From: Sphingobacteriales bacterium
GTDB lineage: Bacteria; Bacteroidota; Bacteroidia; Chitinophagales; Chitinophagaceae
DNA: 41,644 nucleotides
Assembly (NCBI GenBank): GCA_900299255.1
Contig: OMJB01000089.1
Location: 1-41,644, forward strand
Reading direction: 5' to 3'
Below are positions 33,518 through 41,644 of the stretch, piece after piece. The position numbers and the translations under genes were made by a program. The stretch's first letter is position 1. Every line of letters starts with the position of its first letter. The notes below the pieces were generated by a model. It worked only from the letters and a program-made list of their open reading frames with translations, did not search any database and was not told the DNA's origin.

Positions 33518-34330
33518 GTGGACCAGAAAAAGATAAACTTTACTATTGCAATCTTAGTTATTCTGTTGGTTATTGTAATGTTTATTGACAGGGTAGTACA
33601 CTTTAACGGCCCTGCCAGAGCCGCGGTGATATATATGCCCTTCAATGGAGGGCTGCTCACTTCAGAGGTGTTTAAAGAAGGAATGTACCTTACATGGCCC
33701 TGGAATACAGTATATACATTCAGTACCCGCGAGCAATTTGTAGACAAACGGCTCAATATTGTTGTAAGAAATGGTGTAACTGTAAATGTGAGAATTAATT
33801 ACAGGTACGCTCCGGTGCAGGATAGTCTGCCAATTATTTTCAGAAAATACGGCAAGAGATATGACTCGGTTTTTGTAGAGCCTGAGATAGTTTACGCTAT
33901 CCGCGAAACTATTTCAAGCCTTAGCCCTGAGGAAATCTATTCGTTGAAAATAGATTCTATTACCAGTTCCTCCTTCAATCTTGCAAAAAACCGGCTGAGA
34001 GAAGGCAATATTTTGGTGACAGATATTTACCTGCTCGACATAAAACTGCCACCAAAGGTTGTAGCCGCTATAGAATCAAAACTGCAGGAAGAACAGCTGA
34101 ACCAGCAATACGCATTCAAGGAAGAAGTTGCAAAGAAAGACCGTGAAATAAAAATCATAGAGGCTGCAGCAATAAAGAAAGCGTGCGATACCATCAGCAA
34201 GGGTCTTACCCCGGAATATATTCAGTACAAACAGATTGAAGCGTTTCTTAAGTTGTCAGAATCGCCCAACTCCAAGACTATCATCATGCCGCAGAATGCA
34301 AAAACTCCATTCATCCTGAACACCAATTAG
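33518..34330 (+). CDS. SPFH/prohibitin-like (band 7) membrane protein
   Basis: The protein is 270 aa. It starts with GTG at 33518 (DQKKINFTIAILVILLVIVM, one N-terminal membrane anchor) followed by the SPFH domain: GGLLTSEVFKEGMYLTWPWN, STREQFVDKRLNIVVRNGVT, VNVRINYRYAP, then an alpha/beta section ending LVTDIYLLDIKLPPKVVAAI. A charged coiled-coil helix (SKLQEEQLNQQYAFKEEVAK) follows. The arrangement is that of prohibitins, which form ring assemblies that organise membranes or regulate proteases. Its start is 20 nt after the ABC exporter stop, so it is likely in that transcript. A TTTTTGAATT sequence precedes the start, like the elements before three act genes. Confidence 0.85.
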   Translation: MDQKKINFTIAILVILLVIVMFIDRVVHFNGPARAAVIYMPFNGGLLTSEVFKEGMYLTWPWNTVYTFSTREQFVDKRLNIVVRNGVTVNVRINYRYAPVQDSLPIIFRKYGKRYDSVFVEPEIVYAIRETISSLSPEEIYSLKIDSITSSSFNLAKNRLREGNILVTDIYLLDIKLPPKVVAAIESKLQEEQLNQQYAFKEEVAKKDREIKIIEAAAIKKACDTISKGLTPEYIQYKQIEAFLKLSESPNSKTIIMPQNAKTPFILNTN

Positions 34331-34420
34331 TGTTTGCTGAATTAGGCTTGTAGTGTCACCGCTATCAGTTCATAGCCCGAACGCAACCCTTATGAAAATT
34401 AAATGGAATTATTGCGCAGA

Positions 34421-34696
34421 CTATCTGCCTTGAACCTGCACCTTACAGCCTATAAGGCCGGTATCTTTGGCTAGAATATCCAGATGCTCCAGTGCATCCT
34501 GTTCATTGGGGTATTTCTGCACCATTTTACCAAACACACAGTCGCAGTAGCTTTTTGCCACGGAATCATTTCCTGCCCAGGTTTTCGCTTCATCTGTGCA
34601 GGCCTGGTAAAATGCGTCTTTGTCTTCCTGGCTCCATGTATTTTTACAGGATACAGCAATCACCGTAACCAGCAGCACCAGGGCTAACTTTTTCAT
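34421..34696 (-). CDS. Small cysteine-containing lipoprotein, unknown function
   Basis: From the ATG at 34696 the protein is 91 aa (MKKLALVLLVTVIAVSCKN), a textbook lipoprotein signal with Cys17. A longer reading from 34738 puts polar residues before the signal and is rejected. The mature domain (SQEDKDAFYQACTDEAKTWA, then AKSYCDCVFGKMVQKYPNEQ, ending GLIGCKVQVQGR) is helical with cysteines spaced like small Bacteroidota helical-hairpin proteins of unknown role. It is alone; neighbours are the SPFH gene (convergent) and hpt (same strand, 83 nt upstream). Confidence 0.75.
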   Translation of the reverse strand: MKKLALVLLVTVIAVSCKNTWSQEDKDAFYQACTDEAKTWAGNDSVAKSYCDCVFGKMVQKYPNEQDALEHLDILAKDTGLIGCKVQVQGR

Positions 34697-34778
34697 GTTC
34701 ATCTGTTTGCAGATTAAAGATAGTGCCTTTTCCTGCAAAACCGTTTTCAGGAATCTGTTGCACTGGTCAAATCCGGGT

Positions 34779-35315
34779 CTAGTCTTTCAGAATATACAGC
34801 TCAGGCAGATTCCGTCCAAGGCCATCATAATCAAGGCCGTAACCAACAACAAACTTATTGTCGATCTCAAAACAGAAATAATCGGCATGAACATCAAACT
34901 GTAAAGCCGCCGGCTTGGTGAGAAACGCTGCAATTTTTACAGATGCCGGCTGCCGCTGAAGAACCTCCGGCAAAAATGCATGCAGGGTCTTACCAGTGTC
35001 AATTATATCCTCTACTATGATGATGTGCCTGCCATGCAGATTTTCTTCCAGCCCTATTGACGTAACAATATTTCCTGAGGAAGAGGTACCCTTGTATGAA
35101 GCCAGTTTGATAAAAGATATTTCAGCTTCAATGTCCAGTTGTCTGAAAACATCTGCCGCAAACATAAACGATCCGTTCAGTATTCCCAGTATCAGCGGCC
35201 GCTTACCTGCATAATCCCTGCTGATCTGTTTTGCAGCAATCGTTACCTGTTCCTGTATCTTGTCAGCTGGTATAAACGGGGTGAATGTCTTTCTGTGGAT
35301 AATAACGTCTGGCAT
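34779..35315 (-). CDS. hpt: Hypoxanthine phosphoribosyltransferase
   Basis: From the ATG at 35315 the protein is 178 aa (MPDVIIHRKTFTPFIPADKI), the normal length. It joins hypoxanthine or guanine to PRPP to make IMP or GMP in purine salvage. The PRPP loop VEDIIDTGKTL is clear. The flexible-loop region FIKLASYKGTSSSGN and the base-binding segment FEIDNKFVVGYGLDYDGLGR are present. It lies 5 nt after the GH73/LysM gene and is probably translated from the same mRNA. Confidence 0.95.
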   Translation of the reverse strand: MPDVIIHRKTFTPFIPADKIQEQVTIAAKQISRDYAGKRPLILGILNGSFMFAADVFRQLDIEAEISFIKLASYKGTSSSGNIVTSIGLEENLHGRHIIIVEDIIDTGKTLHAFLPEVLQRQPASVKIAAFLTKPAALQFDVHADYFCFEIDNKFVVGYGLDYDGLGRNLPELYILKD

Positions 35316-35320
35316 AATGC

Positions 35321-36769
35321 TTATTTTATACGCAGTACCTGACCTGTTTTCACACCACCCGGCCCGATGCTGTTCCATTCAGAAAGCTGATCGAGGGTTA
35401 TGTTATTGCGCTTGGCTATTGAAAAAGCAGTATCACCTTTCTTTACGGTATAGGTACTTTCACTTTTCCCGGCATTAGGTTTTATTCCTTTTTTTTCGGG
35501 CAGCGCAGGTTGCTTCTTGTCAGGCGTTATTACCGCTTTCTTTTCCGGCTGCACGGCAGACTGATTTTCTGCAATGAGCTTGCTGTCGTCTGCATACACA
35601 ACCTTATCCAGTTCGGCTTTCAGTGCACTGAATTCGGCTTCCTTCTTTACCTCCGGGTCATTCGGATCCGGCCTATCTGGTGGCCGCACGGGGCGTTTGT
35701 TAGATTCTTCGATAATAATGATAGGCTTAGGTTTGGCAGGTTCAGCCGGAGTCTGGGCTAGCGAAGCCGGAGTACTTACCTGCTTTGCCCTGGCAGTATC
35801 TTTTATAGTTTTACCATTCACCCTGTTGATGGCAATGTAATCGCCTGCGGGAGCTTTTTCGTCTCCGGTTGCAATGGCGTTGCCCTTATGTGCTGTAATG
35901 GGGTTCACTGTTACCGCTGGCTTGCGCGATGCGGGTACTGTCAGTTCCAGTATCACGCCCACTATTGGTTCTTCATTGGGGTTCAGCATGTTCAGCTGCA
36001 TCAGCTTCTTCAGCTCCACGCCTTCAGAGCGCGCAATTGCAGCCATTGTTTCGCCGGCAAGCACCTTATGCTGTCGGGTCACAGGAATGACTGTTGTATC
36101 TCCCCTGAATTTGCCTGCACTGGCATAACCCGGTGATTGCGAAATAGGTAACGTAGGTTTTTTCGCTACCGGCTTCACAACCGAATCCATGGGAGGCTGC
36201 GCTTCAACAACAGGTATTATTTTCTCTTTCTTCAAAAACGAACTGTCTTTGGCGCTAAAGGTGTACTGCTGCAGATCAAAATCTTCTATGATCTGTATAA
36301 GCTTCTGCGCATATTGCGGATTGGTGGCATAACCACACTTCTTCAGGCATACCGCCCACGACTTATAATCTGTCTCTTTAATCTTGAATAAAGGACTGTA
36401 CCGGGGATTCCGCTTCAGATGCTCAGAGTGATCTTTATACGATTCTGCTGCACATGAGTATTTTTTGAAGCATTCATCCGGTGCATCATCCGTATGAGTG
36501 AAAGTAGGCCCCTGCCACCCATTTTTACATTTTATACCAAAATGGTTATTGGCTTCCGTCATCAGTTCGCTGCTGCCTGCCTCAGTTTCCAGTATCCCCT
36601 GTCCCAGCGTTATAGCTGCAGGTATACCATTTTTACACTGCTCATACATTGCCAGCGATGCATATTGGTCTACATACTTCTTTGCCCTTTCTGTATAGCC
36701 TTCCTGGGCACCGGCTATTGCAGGCACCAGTACAACAAAAAGTAAGAAGAAATGCAGTATTCTACGCAT
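35321..36769 (-). CDS. GH73 glucosaminidase with two LysM domains
   Basis: The protein is 482 aa. A signal peptide (MRRILHFFLLFVVLVPAIAG, cleaved near AQ) is followed by a glucosaminidase domain (about residues 25-170) with the catalytic Glu at E61 in GQGILETEAGSSELM and NHFGIKCKNGWQG. Then two LysM modules follow: about 231-275 (HKVLAGETMAAIARSEGVEL) and about 437-482 (STYTVKKGDTAFSIAKRNNI), separated by a Pro/Lys-rich linker. LysM modules bind GlcNAc in peptidoglycan, so the enzyme probably trims glycan strands in the periplasm. A TACTTTTGC -7 element lies 36-43 nt upstream. First gene of an operon with hpt. Confidence 0.92.
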   Translation of the reverse strand: MRRILHFFLLFVVLVPAIAGAQEGYTERAKKYVDQYASLAMYEQCKNGIPAAITLGQGILETEAGSSELMTEANNHFGIKCKNGWQGPTFTHTDDAPDECFKKYSCAAESYKDHSEHLKRNPRYSPLFKIKETDYKSWAVCLKKCGYATNPQYAQKLIQIIEDFDLQQYTFSAKDSSFLKKEKIIPVVEAQPPMDSVVKPVAKKPTLPISQSPGYASAGKFRGDTTVIPVTRQHKVLAGETMAAIARSEGVELKKLMQLNMLNPNEEPIVGVILELTVPASRKPAVTVNPITAHKGNAIATGDEKAPAGDYIAINRVNGKTIKDTARAKQVSTPASLAQTPAEPAKPKPIIIIEESNKRPVRPPDRPDPNDPEVKKEAEFSALKAELDKVVYADDSKLIAENQSAVQPEKKAVITPDKKQPALPEKKGIKPNAGKSESTYTVKKGDTAFSIAKRNNITLDQLSEWNSIGPGGVKTGQVLRIK

Positions 36770-36804
36770 GAAATATAATTATATAGAATGGGCTTTCGGT
36801 ACCG

Positions 36805-36812
36805 CAAAAGTA
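36805..36812 (-). promoter_or_regulatory. Putative -7 element of GH73-hpt operon
   Basis: Minus-strand TACTTTTG followed by C matches TAnnTTTG. The -33 region is not convincing. Confidence 0.45.
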
Positions 36813-36870
36813 CGATTCATTCACCTAACTGGATGTTAACAAAACAACAAAACGCCGCCAATGCCCAGTT

Positions 36871-37524
36871 CTACTCCCTTATTTTACGCACTACCATAAG
36901 CCCATCCCTCACCGGTAGCAGCATATGTTCTACCCGGTTGTCGGCTTTTACTTTTTGGTTGAAGGCACTTATTGCCCGGGCGTTCTTGCTTTGTTCATTT
37001 GCCGGCAATACTACCTCACCGTCATACAGTACATTATCGGCAATAATGTAACCGCCCACAGGCAACTTGTCAAATACAAGGTCGTAATACAGCCCATAGT
37101 TTGCCTTATCAGCGTCTATAAAAACCATATCAAATACTTCATCCAGCTGAGCTATCACTGCTGCCGCGGCTCCGGTATGCTGCACAATCTTTTCCCGGTA
37201 GCCCGTTGCTGTGATGTATTTGTCGGCAATATCATACAACTCTTCATCAACCTCTATGGTATGCAGCAATCCGCCCTCCTGCAGGCCAGCTGCCAGGCAA
37301 ATGGCCGAGTACCCTGTATAGGTACCTATCTCCAGAATGCGTTTCGGCCTGGCCATCTTACTCAACAGCTGCAGCAGCGCCCCCTGCAGATGCCCCGAGA
37401 GCATTACTGCATCTCCGCGCTTCAGGTTTGTCTCGCGATTGAGGGCTGCAAGTTCTTTTGATTCCGGCGTAGTGAAATGCTCGGCATAATCGTTGAGTGC
37501 TTTTGAAATAAGCAACGTAGTCAT
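36871..37524 (-). CDS. SAM-dependent O-methyltransferase (CCoAOMT-like)
   Basis: The protein is 217 aa, normal for the caffeoyl-CoA/catechol O-methyltransferase-like family. SAM motif I is RILEIGTYTGYSAICLA (about residues 62-78). An acidic residue for the ribose follows in LHTIEVDEE. The metal-binding region is DMVFIDADKANY and GGYIIADNVLYDGEV. The substrate in bacteria is usually unknown. Its start codon overlaps the stop of the LOG gene by one base (TAATG), so it is translationally coupled to it. Confidence 0.92.
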   Translation of the reverse strand: MTTLLISKALNDYAEHFTTPESKELAALNRETNLKRGDAVMLSGHLQGALLQLLSKMARPKRILEIGTYTGYSAICLAAGLQEGGLLHTIEVDEELYDIADKYITATGYREKIVQHTGAAAAVIAQLDEVFDMVFIDADKANYGLYYDLVFDKLPVGGYIIADNVLYDGEVVLPANEQSKNARAISAFNQKVKADNRVEHMLLPVRDGLMVVRKIRE

Positions 37525-38222
37525 TAGTAATTCGGTTGTAGTTTATTATGCGAATAAAAATCACTCATGTAGGCAACAACTTCATCAGGAGTATCAAAGA
37601 TTTTAATCAGTTCCAGGTCCCCCGGCGCAATGTTGCCCTCAGCTTCCATCATAGACTTGCGCATCCAGTCAAATAGCCCGCCCCAGTATTCCGACCCTAC
37701 ACATATCATAGGTGTTTGCGCCAGCTTGCCCGTCTGTATCAGTGTGGCAACCTCAAAAAATTCATCCATCGTACCCCAGCCACCGGGCATCATAATAAAC
37801 CCCTGCGAGTATTTAGTGAACATTACCTTGCGCACAAAGAAATAATCAAAATTCATAGAGGTCTCACTGTCCAGATATTTGTTCTGGTGCTGCTCAAAAG
37901 GTAATTCTATATTCAGCCCTACAGACTTGCCGTTGGCCAGGCTGGCTCCTTTATTGCCCGCTTCCATTATGCCGGGGCCTCCGCCTGTAATTATTCCAAA
38001 ACCTTCCTCAGCCAGTCGCCTGGCTATCTCTGTAGCAATCTCATAGTATTTGTTACCCGGCTTGGTACGTGCCGATCCGAATATTGAAATACAGGGACCC
38101 ACCTTTGCAAGCGTCTCAAACCCCTGCACAAACTCTGCCATTACTTTAAAAATCTGCCAACTGGAGTGCGCCTTGGTCTCGGTCCAATCGCGCATTTTGA
38201 TCTTGTCTATGTGCTCTTTCAT
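37524..38222 (-). CDS. LOG family protein (TIGR00730-type)
   Basis: From the ATG at 38222 the protein is 232 aa. The longer reading from 38336 lies inside the upstream symporter gene and is rejected. The domain is of the lysine-decarboxylase-like fold: ISIFGSARTKPGNKYY (about 45-60), GIITGGGPGIMEAGNKGA (76-93) and PGGWGTMDEFFEV (146-158), which holds the catalytic Glu and binding loop. LOG proteins cut N6-modified AMP riboside monophosphates to free cytokinin-type bases; many bacterial members also hydrolyse AMP. The usual Tyr of PGGYGT is Trp here. Coupled by one-base overlaps to the symporter before it and the methyltransferase after it. Confidence 0.9.
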   Translation of the reverse strand: MKEHIDKIKMRDWTETKAHSSWQIFKVMAEFVQGFETLAKVGPCISIFGSARTKPGNKYYEIATEIARRLAEEGFGIITGGGPGIMEAGNKGASLANGKSVGLNIELPFEQHQNKYLDSETSMNFDYFFVRKVMFTKYSQGFIMMPGGWGTMDEFFEVATLIQTGKLAQTPMICVGSEYWGGLFDWMRKSMMEAEGNIAPGDLELIKIFDTPDEVVAYMSDFYSHNKLQPNY

Positions 38223-39745
38223 TATTTGATTGCATTTAATGGTCCTCCTTTTCTGGAGACAAACAGTAATAGTATAAAGGTGAGTGCAGCATTGATGATG
38301 AGTAGTTCTGTGCCTATACTGTAGCCACCCAGCCAAACTTTATCGTTTTGCTTTAAAATGTAGCATGCCACCGGCGCGGCAATACAAACTATCGGCACCA
38401 ATTCGTTGCGCACAGACAACTTCGTGAAAATGCCGAATGCAAACAATGCCAGCAGCGGCCCGTAGGTGTATCCGGCAACTACCAGCAGCAGCTGAATCAG
38501 TGAGCCATTGTCAACAGCCCTGAAAATAAATACACACGCAAGAAAGATCACGGCAAATGTGTTGTGTACAATCAGGCGTTTGCGCTTTTGTTCCTGCTCA
38601 GTGAGTCCCGTTTGTTTGCGCAGGCCCATTATATCAATACAGTACGACGATGTAAGTGCCGTGAGCGCACCATCTGCACTGGGGAAAAGTGCGGAAATGA
38701 GGCCAATGATAAAAATGATACTGATAAAAGGTGGCATGTATTTGAATGCAAGAACCGGAAACAGGTCGTCTCCGATGATATTTTTCCCATCCAGCAAAAA
38801 CTGAAAGGTATCTTTCCCATCCACCATTACATGCTGAAAAGACCCACCCTTACTCATGCCATAGAGATACAACAGGCCGCCCAGCGAAAGGAAAATAAAT
38901 ACCACAACCATCTGTAGAAAACTCAGCGTAAGCATATTCTTGCGCGAATCTTTGTAGTTGCTCACACTGATATTTTTCTGCATCATCTCCTGATCCAGGC
39001 CAGTCATAGCAATGGTAATAAATGCACCTCCCAGAAACTGCTTTAAAAAGAAATTGGCCTTTAAAGAATCAGATTCCACCAGCTTGGTGAATCCCTTGTC
39101 TACCATAGCCTGCCAGGCACCGGCCATGTCAAAATTCAGTGAATGAACAATATACCCAACACAGGTAATGAGTGCCAGCAGCATGAAAGTAGTCTGCAGC
39201 GTATCTGTCCATACGATCGTTTTCACACCACCGCGGTAGGTATAGAGTAATATAAGCCCCAGTATCACCACAGCTGTAACTTCGAATGATATACCTAGGT
39301 CTGCCAGGACAAACTTCTCCAGCACTTTTATTACAAGATACAGGCGCAGAGTGGCCCCCAGTGTGCGGGAAAGTATAAAAAACAAGGCTCCGGTTTTATA
39401 GGAAGTGTTGCCCAGCCTGCTTTCCAGATAAGTGTAAATAGAGGTTAGATTAAGTTTGTAATAGAGCGGCAACAATATAAACGCCACAGCAAAATACCCC
39501 AGAAAATAACCGATTACTACCTGAAAATAATCAAAACCAAGCTTACCTACCGTACCCGGTACTGAAATAAACGTCATACCCGATAGCGAGGTACCTATCA
39601 TGCCAAAAGCCACCAGCCACCACTTGCTGCTGCGGTTGCCGATAAAAAACGACTCGTTGTCAGAGTGCCGCGATGTATAGAATGCTATACCCAGCAGCAC
39701 CGAGAAGTAAACAATGATAATAGAGAACAGTAATACTGAATTCAT
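38222..39745 (-). CDS. Sodium:solute symporter family transporter
   Basis: The protein is 507 aa with about 13 membrane helices of the SSS (LeuT-fold) family. Family marks: SDNESFFIGNRSSKWWLVAF after helix 1, GMIGTSLSGMTFISVPGTV with the small residues of the unwound helix, RLGNTSYKTGALFFILSRTL, and TDTLQTTFMLLALITCVG. The substrate class (sugar, proline, pantothenate, sialate) cannot be told by eye. It is the first gene of a three-gene set, with the LOG gene starting inside its stop codon. The downstream hairpin of the outer-membrane protein gene lies just before its start. Confidence 0.93.
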   Translation of the reverse strand: MNSVLLFSIIIVYFSVLLGIAFYTSRHSDNESFFIGNRSSKWWLVAFGMIGTSLSGMTFISVPGTVGKLGFDYFQVVIGYFLGYFAVAFILLPLYYKLNLTSIYTYLESRLGNTSYKTGALFFILSRTLGATLRLYLVIKVLEKFVLADLGISFEVTAVVILGLILLYTYRGGVKTIVWTDTLQTTFMLLALITCVGYIVHSLNFDMAGAWQAMVDKGFTKLVESDSLKANFFLKQFLGGAFITIAMTGLDQEMMQKNISVSNYKDSRKNMLTLSFLQMVVVFIFLSLGGLLYLYGMSKGGSFQHVMVDGKDTFQFLLDGKNIIGDDLFPVLAFKYMPPFISIIFIIGLISALFPSADGALTALTSSYCIDIMGLRKQTGLTEQEQKRKRLIVHNTFAVIFLACVFIFRAVDNGSLIQLLLVVAGYTYGPLLALFAFGIFTKLSVRNELVPIVCIAAPVACYILKQNDKVWLGGYSIGTELLIINAALTFILLLFVSRKGGPLNAIK

Positions 39746-39758
39746 TGTGCTAAATAGA

Positions 39759-39786
39759 AGAGCCTTGCAAATAACTGCAAGGCTCT
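39759..39786 (-). terminator. Hairpin terminator after outer-membrane protein gene
   Basis: A perfect 11-bp stem AGAGCCTTGCA / TGCAAGGCTCT with a 6-nt loop, 28 nt after the stop at 39815. The T tract is weak (TTCTATTT on the minus strand). It separates the gene from the symporter operon that begins at 39745. Confidence 0.6.
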
Positions 39787-39814
39787 AAATTAAATGATTT
39801 TTGCCAGCCTGTCT

Positions 39815-40441
39815 CTAAAACCCTGCGGCGAAACCAAAGTTCACATCCGGAGTTCCTTTTGGATACGGGCTATTTTCTCCCTGCAGCACATCATAGATCA
39901 GTTCGGCATACAGCGAAACCCGGCCTCCCAGCGGCTGCCGCAATCCGGCGCCAAGCAGCAAAGCTGTATTGGTTACATTTCTTTTGATGGTGGTGAGGTT
40001 ACCGTAATTGTCGTAGCCTGGCCCTTTCTGGCTGATGAAATCATACTCAACAGTACCGGATACAAAAAAATTACGGAAGACGATATAGCGCGTCCATAAG
40101 TTTGGATAAAGCAGGTTTTGCCTGATATACGATACTTTATTTGGATCAACCGGATCTACATACACTGGCTCCTGTGCATATTTGTATCCGAACCCCACCC
40201 CAGCCATAAAATGTTCTGTGATGCGGTACCCGACAATAGGAGCGAGCCCGAAACTGGCGTAACCGCTGGAGTACCCGGCAGCAAATCCGCCGCCCACTAT
40301 CAGCTTATCCGGATTATAGCCTTTCTTGTGTTTTTTGGAGGCCTTTTTATGGAATCCCGGCTTGCCGGAGCTGGTGTATACTTCCTGTGCCGAGGCCGCA
40401 GTTACTGCCAATACCAGAAAAACAATGAACAGATTTTTCAT
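39815..40441 (-). CDS. Small outer-membrane beta-barrel protein
   Basis: The protein is 208 aa. A signal peptide (MKNLFIVFLVLAVTAASAQE) is followed by a basic, Lys/His-rich stretch (HKKASKKHKKGYNPDK) and then amphipathic strands with aromatic girdle residues (LIVGGGFAAGYSSGYASFGL, APIVGYRITEHFMAGVGFGY, RNFFVSGTVEYDFI). The last strand DVNFGFAAGF ends in Phe, the usual beta-barrel assembly signal. About eight to ten strands fit. Function unknown; porin-like or OmpW-like roles are possible. It is alone, with a terminator behind it. Confidence 0.82.
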   Translation of the reverse strand: MKNLFIVFLVLAVTAASAQEVYTSSGKPGFHKKASKKHKKGYNPDKLIVGGGFAAGYSSGYASFGLAPIVGYRITEHFMAGVGFGYKYAQEPVYVDPVDPNKVSYIRQNLLYPNLWTRYIVFRNFFVSGTVEYDFISQKGPGYDNYGNLTTIKRNVTNTALLLGAGLRQPLGGRVSLYAELIYDVLQGENSPYPKGTPDVNFGFAAGF

Positions 40442-40504
40442 AGCTAATAATTCTTGTTACGAAGTTATATCAAAATAGCATCCACGAAACAACTCCATAT
40501 GCTA

Positions 40505-41644
40505 CTAAGACGTTAAAATCTTACCGGGGTTTAATATGCCCTTAGGGTCAAAAACATCCTTTATCTGCCTCATCAGCCCCATCTGCACCTGATCAAAGGC
40601 TATATCCATGTAATCCTTTTGTACCAGCCCTATGCCATGCTCACCGGAGATGGTACCGCCCATACGCACCACTTCTTTAAACAACTTTCTGATTCCCAGC
40701 GGCAACTTGTTTTTCCAGTCATCATCTGTCATTTCTCCCTTCACAATGTTTACATGCAGGTTGCCATCGCCTGCGTGGCCGTAGCAAACTGATTTGAACC
40801 CATACTCAACACCCAGCGCCTTGATGATCTGCAACAGTTCAGGCAATTCTGCTCTGGGTACCACCGTATCCTCTTCTTTGTAAATCGAATTGCTTTTTAC
40901 GGCCTCCCCTACCTTGCGGCGCAGTGTCCACAGCATTTGCTTCTGCTCGTGGCTATCGGCAAATAAAACTTCACCTATATCATAACGCTGCACAATCTGA
41001 GATATTGCTTCCGCATCACGGTATAATTCGTCCATATGGTTCCCATCCACTTCTATCAGCAGATGAGCCGCTATATCATCGGGCAATTGTATGCCCGTAG
41101 ACTGTACATACCGCATAGACCACTCCAGCGCATCGCGCTCCATGAATTCCAGTGCAGAAGGCGTGTAACCAGCCAGAAATATCGCATTAACTGCCTCGCA
41201 GGCTTCCACTGCCGACCGGAACGGAACCAGCAACAGCAGATCGTGCTTTATAGCCGGTATCAGCCGCAGCACTATTTTTGTGAGCACACCCAATGTGCCT
41301 TCGCTGCCTACTACCAGTTGTGTAAGATTATACCCTGTAGCATTTTTAAGCACATTTGCACCTGTCCATATCACATCTCCGTTAGCCAGCACCATTTCCA
41401 GGTTCAGCACATAATCCTTCACTACTCCGTATTTTACCGCCCTTGGGCCTCCTGAGTTTTCAGAAACATTGCCGCCTATAAAACAGGAACCCTTGCTGGC
41501 AGGGTCAGGCGGATAAAACAACCCCTCAGCTTTCAGATGCTCCTGCAATACCTGAGTGATCACTCCCGGCTCAGTCGTCACCTGAAAATTGCGCTTATCA
41601 ACGTTCAGAATTTTATTGAATCGCTTCATATCCAGCACCACGCC
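40505..41644 (-). CDS. glcD: FAD-linked oxidase, GlcD/D-lactate dehydrogenase type, 5' end outside window
   Basis: The gene enters from the right edge: reading frame is open to base 41644 (GVVLDMKRFNKIL), so about 80-100 N-terminal residues of a 460-aa protein are missing. The visible part includes the FAD-binding segment (GNVSENSGGPRAVKYGVVKD, ANVLKNATGYNLTQLVVGSE, GTLGVLTKIVLRLIP) and the C-terminal substrate domain (CYGHAGDGNLHVNIVKG, ISGEHGIGLVQKDYM, FDPKGILNPGKIL). It oxidises a 2-hydroxy acid such as glycolate or D-lactate with FAD. Which acid cannot be told; gene symbol is therefore tentative. Confidence 0.88.
   Translation of the reverse strand, partial: GVVLDMKRFNKILNVDKRNFQVTTEPGVITQVLQEHLKAEGLFYPPDPASKGSCFIGGNVSENSGGPRAVKYGVVKDYVLNLEMVLANGDVIWTGANVLKNATGYNLTQLVVGSEGTLGVLTKIVLRLIPAIKHDLLLLVPFRSAVEACEAVNAIFLAGYTPSALEFMERDALEWSMRYVQSTGIQLPDDIAAHLLIEVDGNHMDELYRDAEAISQIVQRYDIGEVLFADSHEQKQMLWTLRRKVGEAVKSNSIYKEEDTVVPRAELPELLQIIKALGVEYGFKSVCYGHAGDGNLHVNIVKGEMTDDDWKNKLPLGIRKLFKEVVRMGGTISGEHGIGLVQKDYMDIAFDQVQMGLMRQIKDVFDPKGILNPGKILTS

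Overview
The window is a piece of a Bacteroidota chromosome, most like Chitinophagales/Sphingobacteriia. The evidence is a complete alternative complex III (Act) operon, two proteins with type IX secretion C-terminal sorting domains, a TonB-dependent receptor with an N-terminal carboxypeptidase-regulatory-like domain, many lipoproteins, almost no Shine-Dalgarno sequences, and several matches to the Bacteroidota -7 promoter element TAnnTTTG. I see no tRNA, rRNA, CRISPR array, insertion sequence or phage gene. Both ends cut through genes.

Layout. 0-8.3 kb: partial amidohydrolase lipoprotein (-), TonB-dependent receptor (+), PaaG-like isomerase (+), EGF-like lipoprotein (-), FeoB ferrous iron transporter (+) and a polytopic glycosyltransferase-like protein (-). 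8.4-20.1 kb: one minus-strand respiratory operon, actA-actB-actC-actD-actE-actF-coxB-coxA, closed by a strong terminator. It encodes a quinol:cytochrome c oxidoreductase and subunits I and II of an A1-type cytochrome c oxidase, so electrons can pass from menaquinol to oxygen through one co-transcribed module. 20.4-29 kb: an atypical SDR divergent from a small membrane protein plus an EamA transporter, a lipoprotein, two related T9SS cargo proteins, MurI, and FdhD with a DUF7009-type protein.

29.1-34.4 kb is the accessory part. It holds a lipoprotein homologous to secreted protein-glutamine glutaminase (protein deamidase) with its Cys-His-Asp triad and pro-region. Overlapping the end of that gene is a small lipoprotein gene whose signal-peptide codons coincide with an intrinsic terminator. 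Then come a DUF697-like membrane protein, an AT-rich cyclic-peptide-type ABC exporter broken by one -1 frameshift, and an SPFH/prohibitin-like protein directly behind it.

34.4-41.6 kb is housekeeping, all on the minus strand: a small lipoprotein, a GH73/LysM peptidoglycan hydrolase followed by Hpt, a sodium:solute symporter - LOG protein - O-methyltransferase set joined by TAATG overlaps, a small outer-membrane beta-barrel, and a partial GlcD-type FAD oxidase.

Most worth following up: the deamidase lipoprotein and its overlapped partner; the -7 elements that sit only 4-5 nt before the ATG of four genes, implying leaderless mRNAs; a repeated TTTTTGAATTTTTGAA-type element before three act genes; an SDR without its catalytic Tyr and Lys; and the frameshifted exporter. 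All calls come from reading the sequence; no database search was run.
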